A DNA stretch of 64,000 bases from Burkholderia seminalis DSM 23518 (GTDB taxonomy: Bacteria; Pseudomonadota; Gammaproteobacteria; Burkholderiales; Burkholderiaceae), in NCBI RefSeq assembly GCF_902832885.1, contig NZ_CADFDK010000004.1, positions 1 to 64,000 on the forward strand, read 5' to 3'. Position 1 is the first letter of the stretch; the number at the start of each line of letters is the position of its first letter. Positions 17,236 through 25,804 of the stretch are shown here, piece after piece. The notes under the pieces were generated by a model. It was not told where the DNA came from, did no database searches, and worked only from the letters and a program-made list of their open reading frames with translations. The position numbers and the translations under genes are program-made.

Positions 17236-18825
17236 ATGGCAAGGCATCTTCACGCCGACCGTGAACCCCGAATCGTCGCCGAGTCCAAATGTCTCGGCGC
17301 GTGCGATCCGGCAGAACGCATCCACGTCACGATCATGTTGCGGCGGCAGGAAGAAGGGCAACTCGATACGTTGGTCCACCAGCTCGCCACCGGCGACGCA
17401 CAGGCGAAGCCGCTGTCGCGCGAAGCGTTCGCGCAGCGTTTCTCCGCCAATCCCGACGACATTCGCAAGACCGAGGATTTCGCGCATCGTCATCAGCTGA
17501 CGGTCGATCGCGTCGATCCGGTCGAGAGCGTCGTCGTGCTGTCCGGGACGATCGCACAGTTCGAAACCGCATTCGGCGTGAAGCTCGAACGATTCGAGCA
17601 TCGGTCGATCGGCCAGTATCGCGGCCGCTCGGGCCCGATCGCGCTACCCGACGATCTCGGTGACGCCGTCACGGCCGTGCTCGGCCTCGACAGCCGCCCG
17701 CAGGCGCGGCCGCATTTCCGGTTTCGTCCGCCGTTCAAGCCTGCGCGCGGTGCCGCGGGCGTGACGTTTACGCCGGTCCAGCTGGCGTCGCTGTACGATT
17801 TTCCGGCCGGTGACGGCGCCGGCCAATGCATCGCGATCATCGAACTCGGCGGCGGCTATCGCGCGGCCGACATCCAGCAATATTTCCGCGGGCTCGGGCT
17901 CAAGACGCCGCCGACGCTCGTCGACGTGAACGTCGGCACCGGCCGCAATGCGCCGACCGGCGACCCGAACGGCCCGGACGGCGAAGTCGCGCTCGACATC
18001 GAGATCGCCGGCGCGATCGCGCCCGCCGCGACACTCGCCATCTACTTCGCGCCGAACAGCGACGCGGGTTTCATCCAGGCCGTGAACGCGGCCGTGACCG
18101 ACAAGACCAACCAACCTTCCGTGATCTCGATCAGTTGGGGCGGCCCGGAAGCCATCTGGCAGGCGCAGTCGGCGCAGGCGTTCAACCGCGTGCTGCAGGC
18201 GGCCGCCGCGCAGGGCATTACCGTGTGCGCGGCGTCGGGCGACAGCGGCTCGGGCGACGGGCTGCAGGACGGCACCGATCACGTCGATTTCCCCGCGTCG
18301 AGCCCGTACGTGCTCGGCTGCGGCGGCACGCAGCTCGATGCGCCGCCGGGGCAGGGCATCCGCAGCGAGGTCACGTGGAACGACGAGGCGGCCGGCGGCG
18401 GCGCGGGCGGCGGCGGCGTCAGCACGCTGTTCGACGTGCCGGCGTGGCAGCAGGGGCTTGCCGTGACGCTCGCCGACGGCAGCCGCACGCCGCTCGCGAA
18501 ACGCGGCGTGCCCGACGTGGCCGGCGATGCGTCGCCGCAGACGGGCTACGAGGTATCGGTCGCGGGCACCGCCGCGGTGATGGGCGGCACGAGCGCGGTC
18601 GCACCGCTGTGGGCCGCGCTGATCGCACGGATCAATGCGGCGGCCGGCGCGTCGGCCGGCTGGGTCAATCCGGTGCTGTACAAGCATCCGGGCGCGCTGC
18701 GCGACATCACGAAAGGATCGAACGGCACCTATGCGGCCGCTTCGGGCTGGGACGCGTGCACGGGGCTCGGCAGCCCGAACGGCGCGCAGCTCGCCGCGAT
18801 CCTCGCGCGCAAGCCGTCGAGCTGA
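17236..18825 (+). CDS. Sedolisin-type serine-carboxyl peptidase (S53, kumamolisin-like)
   Basis: This 529-residue endopeptidase of family S53 is normally active at acid pH. An activation-type prodomain spans about residues 25-165 ('HVTIMLRRQEE...', 'VVVLSGTIAQFETAFGVKLE'). The catalytic domain has E250 and D254 (GEVALDIE), the oxyanion Asp D336 (SGDSGSGDG) and nucleophile S453 (GGTSAVAP), so the catalytic set is complete. A C-terminal calcium-binding region is expected near 'DITKGSNG..GWDACTGLG'. The ATG at 17236 follows a near-perfect AAGGAGGG seven bases upstream. No Sec or Tat signal peptide is visible, so its export route or site of action is unclear. The next gene is another peptidase. 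Confidence 0.93.
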   Translation: MARHLHADREPRIVAESKCLGACDPAERIHVTIMLRRQEEGQLDTLVHQLATGDAQAKPLSREAFAQRFSANPDDIRKTEDFAHRHQLTVDRVDPVESVVVLSGTIAQFETAFGVKLERFEHRSIGQYRGRSGPIALPDDLGDAVTAVLGLDSRPQARPHFRFRPPFKPARGAAGVTFTPVQLASLYDFPAGDGAGQCIAIIELGGGYRAADIQQYFRGLGLKTPPTLVDVNVGTGRNAPTGDPNGPDGEVALDIEIAGAIAPAATLAIYFAPNSDAGFIQAVNAAVTDKTNQPSVISISWGGPEAIWQAQSAQAFNRVLQAAAAQGITVCAASGDSGSGDGLQDGTDHVDFPASSPYVLGCGGTQLDAPPGQGIRSEVTWNDEAAGGGAGGGGVSTLFDVPAWQQGLAVTLADGSRTPLAKRGVPDVAGDASPQTGYEVSVAGTAAVMGGTSAVAPLWAALIARINAAAGASAGWVNPVLYKHPGALRDITKGSNGTYAAASGWDACTGLGSPNGAQLAAILARKPSS

Positions 18826-18850
18826 CGCGCGGGCCCACGCCTTTCCGTTC

Positions 18851-18879
18851 GACGCGGGTGTCCTGCCCGCGTCTTTTTT
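18851..18879 (+). terminator. Strong intrinsic terminator between the two peptidase genes
   Basis: GACGCGGG and CCCGCGTC form a perfect 8-bp stem around a 7-base loop, followed by six T. It starts 26 bases after the sedolisin stop and ends only 19 bases before the ATG of the S10 peptidase gene, leaving room for the ribosome-binding site but not for a conventional promoter. Confidence 0.9.
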
Positions 18880-18898
18880 CACCTCCAGGAGCAGCACG

Positions 18899-20575
18899 AT
18901 GGGCATCGATTCCGCATCTTCCGGCGGCGTGTATCCGCTGCATCACGGCGACCACAATTCGCATGGCGTGCCGCCGACCGTCAACCCGGTCGCGCTGAGC
19001 CACGGCCGCGACCAGCCGTTCTTCGACCCGGTCGCGTACGGCAACGGCCCCGACGACTCGGTGACCGACACGACCGAGGCGGCCGCGATCACGCATCACA
19101 CCATCCTGATCGACGGCAAGCGCATCGCGTACACGGCGACGGCCGGCCATCTCGTGACGGTCGACCCGAGCAGTTCGCAGCCGGCCGCGAAGCTTTTCTA
19201 CGTGGCGTTCACGGCCGACGGCGCGAAGGAAGAAACGCGCCCGGTGACGTTCTTCTATAACGGCGGCCCCGGTTCGTCGTCGGTGTTCGTGCTGCTCGGC
19301 TCGTTCGCGCCGAAGCGCATCAAGACGTCGATGCCGGGTTTCACGCCGCCCGCGCCGTACCAGATCGAAGACAACCCGGACAGCATGATCGACCACAGCG
19401 ACCTGGTGTTCATCAATCCGGTCGGCACCGGCTATTCGGCGGCCGTCGCGCCGAACAAGAACCGCAATTTCTGGGGCGTCGACCAGGATGCGGATTCGCT
19501 GAAGCAGTTCATCAAGCGCTACCTGACGAAGAACAACCGCTGGAATTCGCCGAAGTACCTGTTCGGCGAATCGTACGGCACAGCGCGCAGCTGCGTGCTC
19601 GCGTACAAGCTGCACGAGGACGGCGTCGACCTGAACGGCGTCACGCTGCAGTCGTCGATCCTCGACTACCGGCAGGCCGGCAACCCGGTCGGCGCGCTGC
19701 CGACCGCCGCGGCCGACGCGTGGTATCACAAGAAGCTCGGCGTCACGCCCGCGCCGACCGATCTCGGCGCGTTCGTCGAGGAGGTCGCGCAGTTCGCGCG
19801 CACCGACTACCTGAAGGCGCTGCGCACGCTTCCGCATGCGGATCCGGCGGCCGTGCAGAAACTGTCGCAATACACGGGCATCGATGCGGCGACGCTGCAA
19901 TCGTGGAGCCTCGATATCGCCGGCTACGACACGCGCGGCAATTCGCTGTTCCTGACGACGCTGCTGCATGCGCAGGGGCTCGCGCTCGGTTCGTACGACG
20001 GCCGCGTGACCGGAATCTCGTCGGGCATCGCCGGCAAGATCGATCCGAATTCGGGCGGCAACGATCCGACGATGACGGCCGTGACGGGCGTCTATACGGC
20101 GATGTGGAACAGCTACCTGAACGAGCAGCTGAAGTTCACGTCGAATTCCGCGTTCACCGACCTGAACGACCAGGCGTTCCGGAACTGGGACTTCGGCCAC
20201 ATCGACCCGACCGGCGCGCAGCAGGGCATCGATGCGCAGGGGAACGTGATTCTCTATACGGCCGGCGATCTCGCCGCGGTGATGGCGCTGAACGTCGACC
20301 TGAAGGTGCTGTCGGCGAACGGCTTGTACGATTTCGTCACGCCGTTCTACCAGACCGTGATCGACCTGCAGCAGATGCCGCTGGAGGACCCGAAGGTGCG
20401 GCAGAACCTGTCGGCGCGGTTCTATCCGTCGGGGCACATGGTGTATCTCGACGGCGGCTCGCGCACCGCGCTCAAGCGCGACCTCGCGACGATGTACGAC
20501 GCGACGGTCAGCGATACGGGTGCGCGACTGCGGATTCGCGCGTTGCAGGCGAAGAAGGCGGGCGGGCACGCATAG
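18899..20575 (+). CDS. Serine carboxypeptidase, family S10
   Basis: This 558-residue alpha/beta-hydrolase-fold carboxypeptidase removes C-terminal residues and, in known members, works at acid pH. The catalytic triad is visible: S225 in GESYG (followed by Thr rather than the usual Gly/Ala), D478 in 'NGLYDFVTP' and H513 in 'SGHMVY'. The oxyanion motif is 'NGGPGSSS'. The N-terminus is histidine-rich ('YPLHHGDHNSHG') and shows no signal peptide. The ATG at 18899 has AGGAG eight bases upstream. It follows the sedolisin gene, with a terminator in the short gap. Together the two enzymes could degrade peptides from inside and from the C-terminus. Confidence 0.9.
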   Translation: MGIDSASSGGVYPLHHGDHNSHGVPPTVNPVALSHGRDQPFFDPVAYGNGPDDSVTDTTEAAAITHHTILIDGKRIAYTATAGHLVTVDPSSSQPAAKLFYVAFTADGAKEETRPVTFFYNGGPGSSSVFVLLGSFAPKRIKTSMPGFTPPAPYQIEDNPDSMIDHSDLVFINPVGTGYSAAVAPNKNRNFWGVDQDADSLKQFIKRYLTKNNRWNSPKYLFGESYGTARSCVLAYKLHEDGVDLNGVTLQSSILDYRQAGNPVGALPTAAADAWYHKKLGVTPAPTDLGAFVEEVAQFARTDYLKALRTLPHADPAAVQKLSQYTGIDAATLQSWSLDIAGYDTRGNSLFLTTLLHAQGLALGSYDGRVTGISSGIAGKIDPNSGGNDPTMTAVTGVYTAMWNSYLNEQLKFTSNSAFTDLNDQAFRNWDFGHIDPTGAQQGIDAQGNVILYTAGDLAAVMALNVDLKVLSANGLYDFVTPFYQTVIDLQQMPLEDPKVRQNLSARFYPSGHMVYLDGGSRTALKRDLATMYDATVSDTGARLRIRALQAKKAGGHA

Positions 20576-20595
20576 CGCTGCCCGTGGTGGGCGTG

Positions 20596-20625
20596 CCGCG
20601 CGCGGCCTCGACGGCTCGCGCGCGG
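20596..20625. terminator. GC hairpin between converging S10 peptidase and nadE genes
   Basis: CCGCGCGCG and CGCGCGCGG form a perfect 9-bp stem with a 12-base loop in the 72-base gap between two converging genes. There is no T tract, so it is at best a non-canonical bidirectional terminator. Confidence 0.35.
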
Positions 20626-20647
20626 TATGCCGGTTGCGGCGGCCGGC

Positions 20648-21496
20648 TTACGCGGGCCGCCAGTCGAACGGCGTGTACGGCAGCGCGCGCTTGTGGCGCG
20701 AACCGTCGAAGAAGCGCAGCACCGTTTCGTACACGCGGTCTTCGACCGGCTTGCCCTCGAGGAAATCGTCGATCTCGTCGTAGGTCACGCCGTACGCGTG
20801 CTCGTCGGGCCGCAGCGGACGCAGTTCCTCGAGGTCGGCCGTCGGCACCTTCATCACGATCGTTTCCTCGCCGCCGAGCGCACGCGCGACCGCGCGCACG
20901 CGCCGCTTGCTCAGGCCCGCGAGCGGCAGGACGTCCGCGCCGCCGTCGCCGAACTTCGTGAAGAAACCCATCAGCGACTCGGCCGCATGGTCGGTACCGA
21001 TCACGATGCCGCGCCGCGCGCCGGCCACCGCGTACTGCGCGATCATGCGTTCGCGCGCCTTGATGTTGCCGTGCACGAAATCCTGCTGCGCCGGCGTGTC
21101 GAATGCGTGGCCGGATGCGACCAGCGAGCGCAGCATCGCATCCGCGGCCGGCTTCACGTCGACCGTCAGCACCTCGTCCGCGCGCACGAACGCGAGCGCG
21201 CGCTGGGCATCGGCTTCGTCGTTCTGCACGCCGTTCGGCAAGCGCATCGCGATGAAGCGCGCATCGTAGCCGTCGGCGCGCAGGCGCTCGACCGACAGCT
21301 GCGCGAGCCGGCCGGCCGTCGACGAATCGACGCCGCCGCTGATGCCGAGCACGTAGGACCGCAGGCCGGTCGAACGAAGATAGTGCGCGAGGAAATCGAT
21401 GCGGCGGTCGATCTCGGCCTCGGCGTCGAAGTGCGGGGCAACGTTCAGTTCGGCAATGATCGCGCGCTGGCGGCTGGCGTAATCGGCGGATGTCAT
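20648..21496 (-). CDS. nadE: NH3-dependent NAD+ synthetase
   Basis: This cytoplasmic enzyme converts nicotinate adenine dinucleotide to NAD+ using ATP and ammonia, the last step of NAD synthesis. At 282 residues it matches the short E. coli-type enzyme lacking a glutaminase domain. The ATP-pyrophosphatase loop SGGVDSS lies at about residues 53-59. 'GTDHAAESLMGFFTKFGDGGADVLPLAGLSKR' is the conserved NaAD-binding stretch. It starts at ATG 21496. The 210 bases upstream, to the EamA gene, hold no other gene. Confidence 0.95.
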   Translation of the reverse strand: MTSADYASRQRAIIAELNVAPHFDAEAEIDRRIDFLAHYLRSTGLRSYVLGISGGVDSSTAGRLAQLSVERLRADGYDARFIAMRLPNGVQNDEADAQRALAFVRADEVLTVDVKPAADAMLRSLVASGHAFDTPAQQDFVHGNIKARERMIAQYAVAGARRGIVIGTDHAAESLMGFFTKFGDGGADVLPLAGLSKRRVRAVARALGGEETIVMKVPTADLEELRPLRPDEHAYGVTYDEIDDFLEGKPVEDRVYETVLRFFDGSRHKRALPYTPFDWRPA

Positions 21497-21706
21497 GAAG
21501 AAAGTTCCGGAACGAAATGCAAGGCGCCCATCATAAGCGCAATCGCGGCGCGGTGCCGCGCCGGGCGTGCGTTCCGGAGGCTTCGCGTTGCTTCGGCGAG
21601 ACGCACTGCGTCGCCGTGGTGCACGGTGCGCCGGGCGGGTGCGGGATGCCGGGCGAACGGCATGCGCGCTCGCCCCGCCGACGGGATGCGCGCCGGATGG
21701 CCGGCG

Positions 21707-22576
21707 TCAGCGCCGCGCGAGCACGACGCCCACCAGCGCGAGCGCGAAGCCGGCGAGCTGGATCGCCGCGAGCGTTTCGCCGAACAGCCAGTAGCCCTGC
21801 AGCGCGGCCAGCGGCGGCGCGAGGAACAGCAGCGACGTCGCGCGCGCCGCGTTGCCGCGGCGCAGCATCCACATCAGCATCGTGACCGCGCCGCCGGACA
21901 GGAACACGACGCCCCACACCAGCGACACCCACAGCGCCGGCGCGCCGATCCAGCGGGTTTCGTGAAGCAGCGCGACGAAGCCGGCCGCGACGATCGCCGC
22001 GCCGAAATTCTGCACGGCCACCGCCGTGCGCAGGTCGCTCTGCGCGAGCTTGCCTTTCTGGTACAGCGAGCCGGCCGTGATCGATCCGACCGCCAGCACC
22101 GATACGGCGACGACCAGCCACTCGGGCGCCGCACCCGGCGGCGACGCGACGCCGCCCGCGACCTTCGGCGCCAGCACGAGCGCGACGCCGACGAGCCCGA
22201 GCGCCATCCCGAGCCAGCCGCGCGCGGGCAGGCGCTCGTTGAACAGCGGGACCGCGAGCACGGCGGTGGCGAGCGGCTGCAGTGCGCCGAGCAGTGCCAT
22301 GACGCCCGCGTTCAATCCTTGCGCGACGGCCCAGTAGCTGGCGCCCAGATAGACGCCCTGCAGCAGCGCGCCCGCGATCAGATGGCGCGGCCATTCGCGG
22401 CGGGCCGGCCACGGTGCGCGCGCGGCGAGCGCCACGACGCCGAACAGCGCGGCCGTGCCGGCGAAGCGCGCGAGCAGGAACAGGTTGGGATCGGCGTAGG
22501 GTTTGATGGCCCGCGCGACGATGAAGCCGGTGGACCACAGCGCGACGAACGCGGCGGCGACGATCGAGGTAAGCAT
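21707..22576 (-). CDS. EamA/DMT-superfamily transporter
   Basis: This is a 289-residue inner-membrane protein with about ten helices in two EamA repeats ('LLARFAGTAALFGVVAL' in the first, 'LVWGVVFLSGGAVTMLMWMLRRGNA' in the second). Family members usually export metabolites, such as amino-acid derivatives, or import a few nutrients; the substrate is unknown. It starts at ATG 22576. It runs in the same direction as nadE but the gap is too long to imply an operon. Confidence 0.87.
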   Translation of the reverse strand: MLTSIVAAAFVALWSTGFIVARAIKPYADPNLFLLARFAGTAALFGVVALAARAPWPARREWPRHLIAGALLQGVYLGASYWAVAQGLNAGVMALLGALQPLATAVLAVPLFNERLPARGWLGMALGLVGVALVLAPKVAGGVASPPGAAPEWLVVAVSVLAVGSITAGSLYQKGKLAQSDLRTAVAVQNFGAAIVAAGFVALLHETRWIGAPALWVSLVWGVVFLSGGAVTMLMWMLRRGNAARATSLLFLAPPLAALQGYWLFGETLAAIQLAGFALALVGVVLARR

Positions 22577-22699
22577 GCGTAACGGGCCACGAACTGGCCG
22601 GACAGAATCGGAAAGTCGGCCAGTATCGGGGGAAGCGGGGCCGGCGTCTTGTCGAATCCTGCACTCATGCCGGGCGTGAAGCCGCGGCGATCGGCCGGA

Positions 22700-22885
22700 T
22701 CAGTCGATCGAGAACGTGTCGAGCGGCTGGTTGGCGCGCGCATCCGTCGCGAAGCGCGCGGCGAGCTGTTCATAGAGCCGGCGTGCCTCGTCGAGCGTCA
22801 GGTCGATCCAGTACGGATCGCCGGCCGCGTCGTTGAGGCGTTCGGGCGGAAACTGGATTTCGATCACACTGCCTTTGCGATACAT
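22700..22885 (-). CDS. Small uncharacterised protein (61 residues)
   Basis: This is a short soluble protein beginning MYRKGSVIEIQFPPERL and ending QPLDTFSID, with no signal peptide, cysteine or recognisable motif. It is believed real because the ATG is preceded by AAAGGGG, codon use fits the genome, and the composition (mixed acidic/hydrophobic, an amphipathic stretch 'LDEARRLYEQLAARFATDAR' at about residues 31-50) looks protein-like. The likely fold is a beta strand followed by a helix. No function can be assigned. Confidence 0.6.
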   Translation of the reverse strand: MYRKGSVIEIQFPPERLNDAAGDPYWIDLTLDEARRLYEQLAARFATDARANQPLDTFSID

Positions 22886-23092
22886 GGCGCGAGCCCCTTT
22901 GCTTGATCCGTCATTCGGCGAAACGCAGAGTGTAGCAACCGGCGTCGCGCCGATTCGCGCGCATGAGGCAATACAGAATTTCGCTTTCGGGAAACGCGGC
23001 CGGCCCCGTTTCCTGCCGCCGTCAAATGCCGGTCAAACGGCCGTAATACAATGGCCGGCTCACCCATTACAGTCGCCTCGGGCGCACACGCG

Positions 23093-23851
23093 ATGCTGGC
23101 GGAACAACGTCATCAATACATCCTGTCGGAGCTCGGGCGGTCGGGCGCGCTGTCGGTCGCGGAACTCGTCCGTTCGCTCGACGTGTCGCGCGAGACGGTA
23201 AGGCGCGACCTGAATGCGCTGGCCGCGCGCGGCCTGCTCGTGATGACGCACGGCGGCGCGCTGGCCGCCGATCGCCGCGAGCCGAGCCTGTCCGAGCGCG
23301 AAGCCGCGAATGCCGAAGCGAAGCGCACGATCGGGCGGCGCGCGGCCGAATTCGTGCCCGACGATGCATCGGTGCTGATCGATTCGGGCAGCACGCCGCA
23401 TGCGGTCGCGCTCGCGCTCACCGACCGGCACCGGCTGTCGATCTACACGAACGACTGGCGTACCGCGTTCGTGCTCGCGCGGCGCAACGGCAACCGCGTG
23501 ACGCTGCTCGGCGGCGAGCTGTCCGACGACGAGGATGCGACCTTCGGGCTCGACACGATCCACCAGCTCGCGCAATACCACGTCGATTTCGCGTTCGTCG
23601 GCGCCGGCGGCATCACGCCCGACGGCGAATGTACCGACTACTCGCGGCTCGCGGCCGAGGTGCGCAGCCGGATGATCGCGGCGGCCGGCACGGCGATCAT
23701 CGTCGCCGACCATTCGAAATTCGGCCGCGTGACGCCGGTGCGCATCAACGGCACGGCCGCCGCCCGCTATCTCGTGACCGAGCGCGCGCCCGACAAGGCC
23801 GTGCGCCGTGCGCTGACCGCGCGCGGAATCGAACTGCTCGTGTGCGACTGA
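23093..23851 (+). CDS. DeoR/GlpR-family transcriptional regulator
   Basis: This is a regulator of about 252 residues with an N-terminal DeoR helix-turn-helix ('LSVAELVRSLDVSRETVRRDLNALAARGLL') and a C-terminal phosphosugar-sensing DeoRC domain ('DSGSTPHAVALAL', 'GAGGI', 'ADHSKFG'). Members repress sugar or sugar-alcohol catabolism genes and respond to phosphorylated intermediates. The start at 23093 (MLAEQRHQYIL) matches the family. An in-frame ATG at 23051 overlaps a possible -10 element (TACAAT, 23047-23052), which argues against it. No sugar catabolic genes lie beside it; the next gene is a phospholipase-D-like protein 105 bases on. Confidence 0.88.
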   Translation: MLAEQRHQYILSELGRSGALSVAELVRSLDVSRETVRRDLNALAARGLLVMTHGGALAADRREPSLSEREAANAEAKRTIGRRAAEFVPDDASVLIDSGSTPHAVALALTDRHRLSIYTNDWRTAFVLARRNGNRVTLLGGELSDDEDATFGLDTIHQLAQYHVDFAFVGAGGITPDGECTDYSRLAAEVRSRMIAAAGTAIIVADHSKFGRVTPVRINGTAAARYLVTERAPDKAVRRALTARGIELLVCD

Positions 23852-23956
23852 CGCGCGTCCGACATACAAGGTTCATCGAAGCGTCATTCCACGGGAAGAA
23901 CCGCCGCCGACACTGACCCATTCACCTCGACCGGCCGTCAGGCCAGGGAGCAATGA

Positions 23957-25750
23957 ATGACCGTCAGCGTGCGCAGCTATCTTTCCCCCACCCTGGTCCT
24001 GCTGGCCTTCGACTGGCCCGATGCGGCGGCGCGGCCCGATTTCCTCGGCTTCGCGATCCGGCGCACGCCGGGCTTCTGGTCGGCCGACGGCAAGACGCGT
24101 GCGTCGGACAGCTGGTTGCCGAACCGCCTGACGTTTGACGGCCCGGCCGCCGACACGCAGGGCGATGCGCCGACCGATCAGGCGCCGATCCAGAAATTCA
24201 TGTGGTGGGATGCGCGCATCGATCCTCAGGACCGCGATGCATCGTTCCGCTACGACGTCTATCCGGTCGTCGGCACGCCGGCGAACCTGCAGGTGCTCGA
24301 CGCGGAGGCCGGCGTATGCGACGTCGTGCTGCCCGCGCACATCGAGGACGGCATCGGCACGTGGTTCAACCGCGCGGTGGTCAGCTCGCAGGCGTTTGCC
24401 AGGCAGGTCGCGGCGCTGGGTCTCGCGCCGAACGAGGCGCCGAGCGACGCACAGGCGCTGAAGTTGCGCACGTGGCTCGCGAACGACATGGAGCAGGTGT
24501 TCGCGGAGATGCTCGACCCGGCGTCGCGCGCGGCGTCGGCCGTCTATCACCTGACCGACACGCTGTGGGCGCTGCCCGCATTCGAAGCGTTCGGCCGCAA
24601 GCACGGCGAAGCGTCGCTCGCGATCGTCTACGACGCGCACACGACGGCGCGCAAGGGCAAGCCGCCGCTGCCGTCGCCGAACCAGCCGGCCGTCGACGCG
24701 CTGCAGGGCCTCGCGACGCTCGCGCCGCGCGACAGGACGCACATCATGCACGACAAGTTCATCGTGACCGACGCGCCGTCGAACCCCGCGCCCGCGCGCG
24801 TGCTGACCGGTTCCGCGAACTTCACGACCGAGGGGCTGACCGAGCAGGCCAACGTGCTGCACGCATTCGACTCGTCCGTGCTCGCCGCGCTGTACAACGA
24901 CCGCGCGCATGCGCTCGCGAGCAATCCTTCGATTGCCGAGACGGCGCAGCTGACATCGGGCTGGTCGGCGCCGATGACGATCGGCAGCGCGCAGGTGCGC
25001 GTCGCGTTTTCGCCGGAGCCGGCGGGGCAGCGTACGGAGATCGACACGATCGTCGCCGCGATCGCGGCTGCGAAGCATTCGGTGTCGTTCTGCCTGTTCA
25101 TGCCGACCGACGCGGCGCTGCGCGATGCCTGTTTCGCGGCCGGCGACCGCGGGCTGATGATGTTCGGGCTGGTGAACCGGATCAGCGTCGGCAGCGCGAC
25201 GAAGGCCGATACCGCGCGGCAGGCAGGCCAGACGCTCGATGCGGCCACGCTCGCGAACCTCGAGTTGTACCATCGCAGCCGCGACAACCGCGACGTGATC
25301 GATGCCGCGTATTTCTCGCCGGCCACCGTGCCGCCAGGCTTCACGCCGGAACTGCGGCTCTTTCCGGGCGAGCCGGCGCCGGCCTTTCCGCCCGTCGTGA
25401 TTCATCACAAGTTCATCGTGATCGATGCGGAAGGCGCGAATCCGGTCGTGTACACGGGCTCGGCGAACATGAGCCGCAATTCCGAGCAGTACAACGACGA
25501 GAACCTGCTCGAGATCCGCGACACGCGGGTCGCGGCGATCTATCTCGCGGAATTCCTGCGGCTTTACGAGCACTATCGCGCACGGGCGCTGGCGATCGAT
25601 GCGCAGCGGCACGGCCCGGACGCGGGGACGGGCGCGCATGCGCGGCTCGCGCTCGCGCCCGATTCGCGCTGGGCGAGGAAGTATTACGTGCAGGGAAGCC
25701 CGGAAGAAAAGGCGCGGATCGCACTGGCGTCGACCGCGCCGACCAACTGA
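23957..25750 (+). CDS. Phospholipase D-like protein with two HKD motifs
   Basis: This is a 597-residue protein of the PLD superfamily, whose members cut or exchange phosphodiester bonds in lipids or nucleic acids. Both catalytic HxKx4D motifs are intact: HDKFIVTD and HHKFIVID, each followed by a 'TGSANFT' / 'TGSANMS' segment. The approximately 200-residue N-terminal part is unlike PLD domains and has no signal peptide. The ATG at 23957 has AGGGAG six bases upstream. Whether it is a lipase, cardiolipin-synthase relative or nuclease cannot be told from sequence. It has no neighbouring gene suggesting a toxin, immunity or secretion system. Confidence 0.87.
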   Translation: MTVSVRSYLSPTLVLLAFDWPDAAARPDFLGFAIRRTPGFWSADGKTRASDSWLPNRLTFDGPAADTQGDAPTDQAPIQKFMWWDARIDPQDRDASFRYDVYPVVGTPANLQVLDAEAGVCDVVLPAHIEDGIGTWFNRAVVSSQAFARQVAALGLAPNEAPSDAQALKLRTWLANDMEQVFAEMLDPASRAASAVYHLTDTLWALPAFEAFGRKHGEASLAIVYDAHTTARKGKPPLPSPNQPAVDALQGLATLAPRDRTHIMHDKFIVTDAPSNPAPARVLTGSANFTTEGLTEQANVLHAFDSSVLAALYNDRAHALASNPSIAETAQLTSGWSAPMTIGSAQVRVAFSPEPAGQRTEIDTIVAAIAAAKHSVSFCLFMPTDAALRDACFAAGDRGLMMFGLVNRISVGSATKADTARQAGQTLDAATLANLELYHRSRDNRDVIDAAYFSPATVPPGFTPELRLFPGEPAPAFPPVVIHHKFIVIDAEGANPVVYTGSANMSRNSEQYNDENLLEIRDTRVAAIYLAEFLRLYEHYRARALAIDAQRHGPDAGTGAHARLALAPDSRWARKYYVQGSPEEKARIALASTAPTN

Positions 25751-25804
25751 CGCACCGAAGTGCGAAGGGCACGGCAGGTGCGTGCCCCGGCCGGCCGCCG
25801 CCGC

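Noticed and set aside
23957-25750. Phospholipase-D-like protein as an antiphage or type VI effector system
   Set aside because: No adjacent immunity, VgrG, PAAR or sensor gene; a two-HKD domain alone does not support this.
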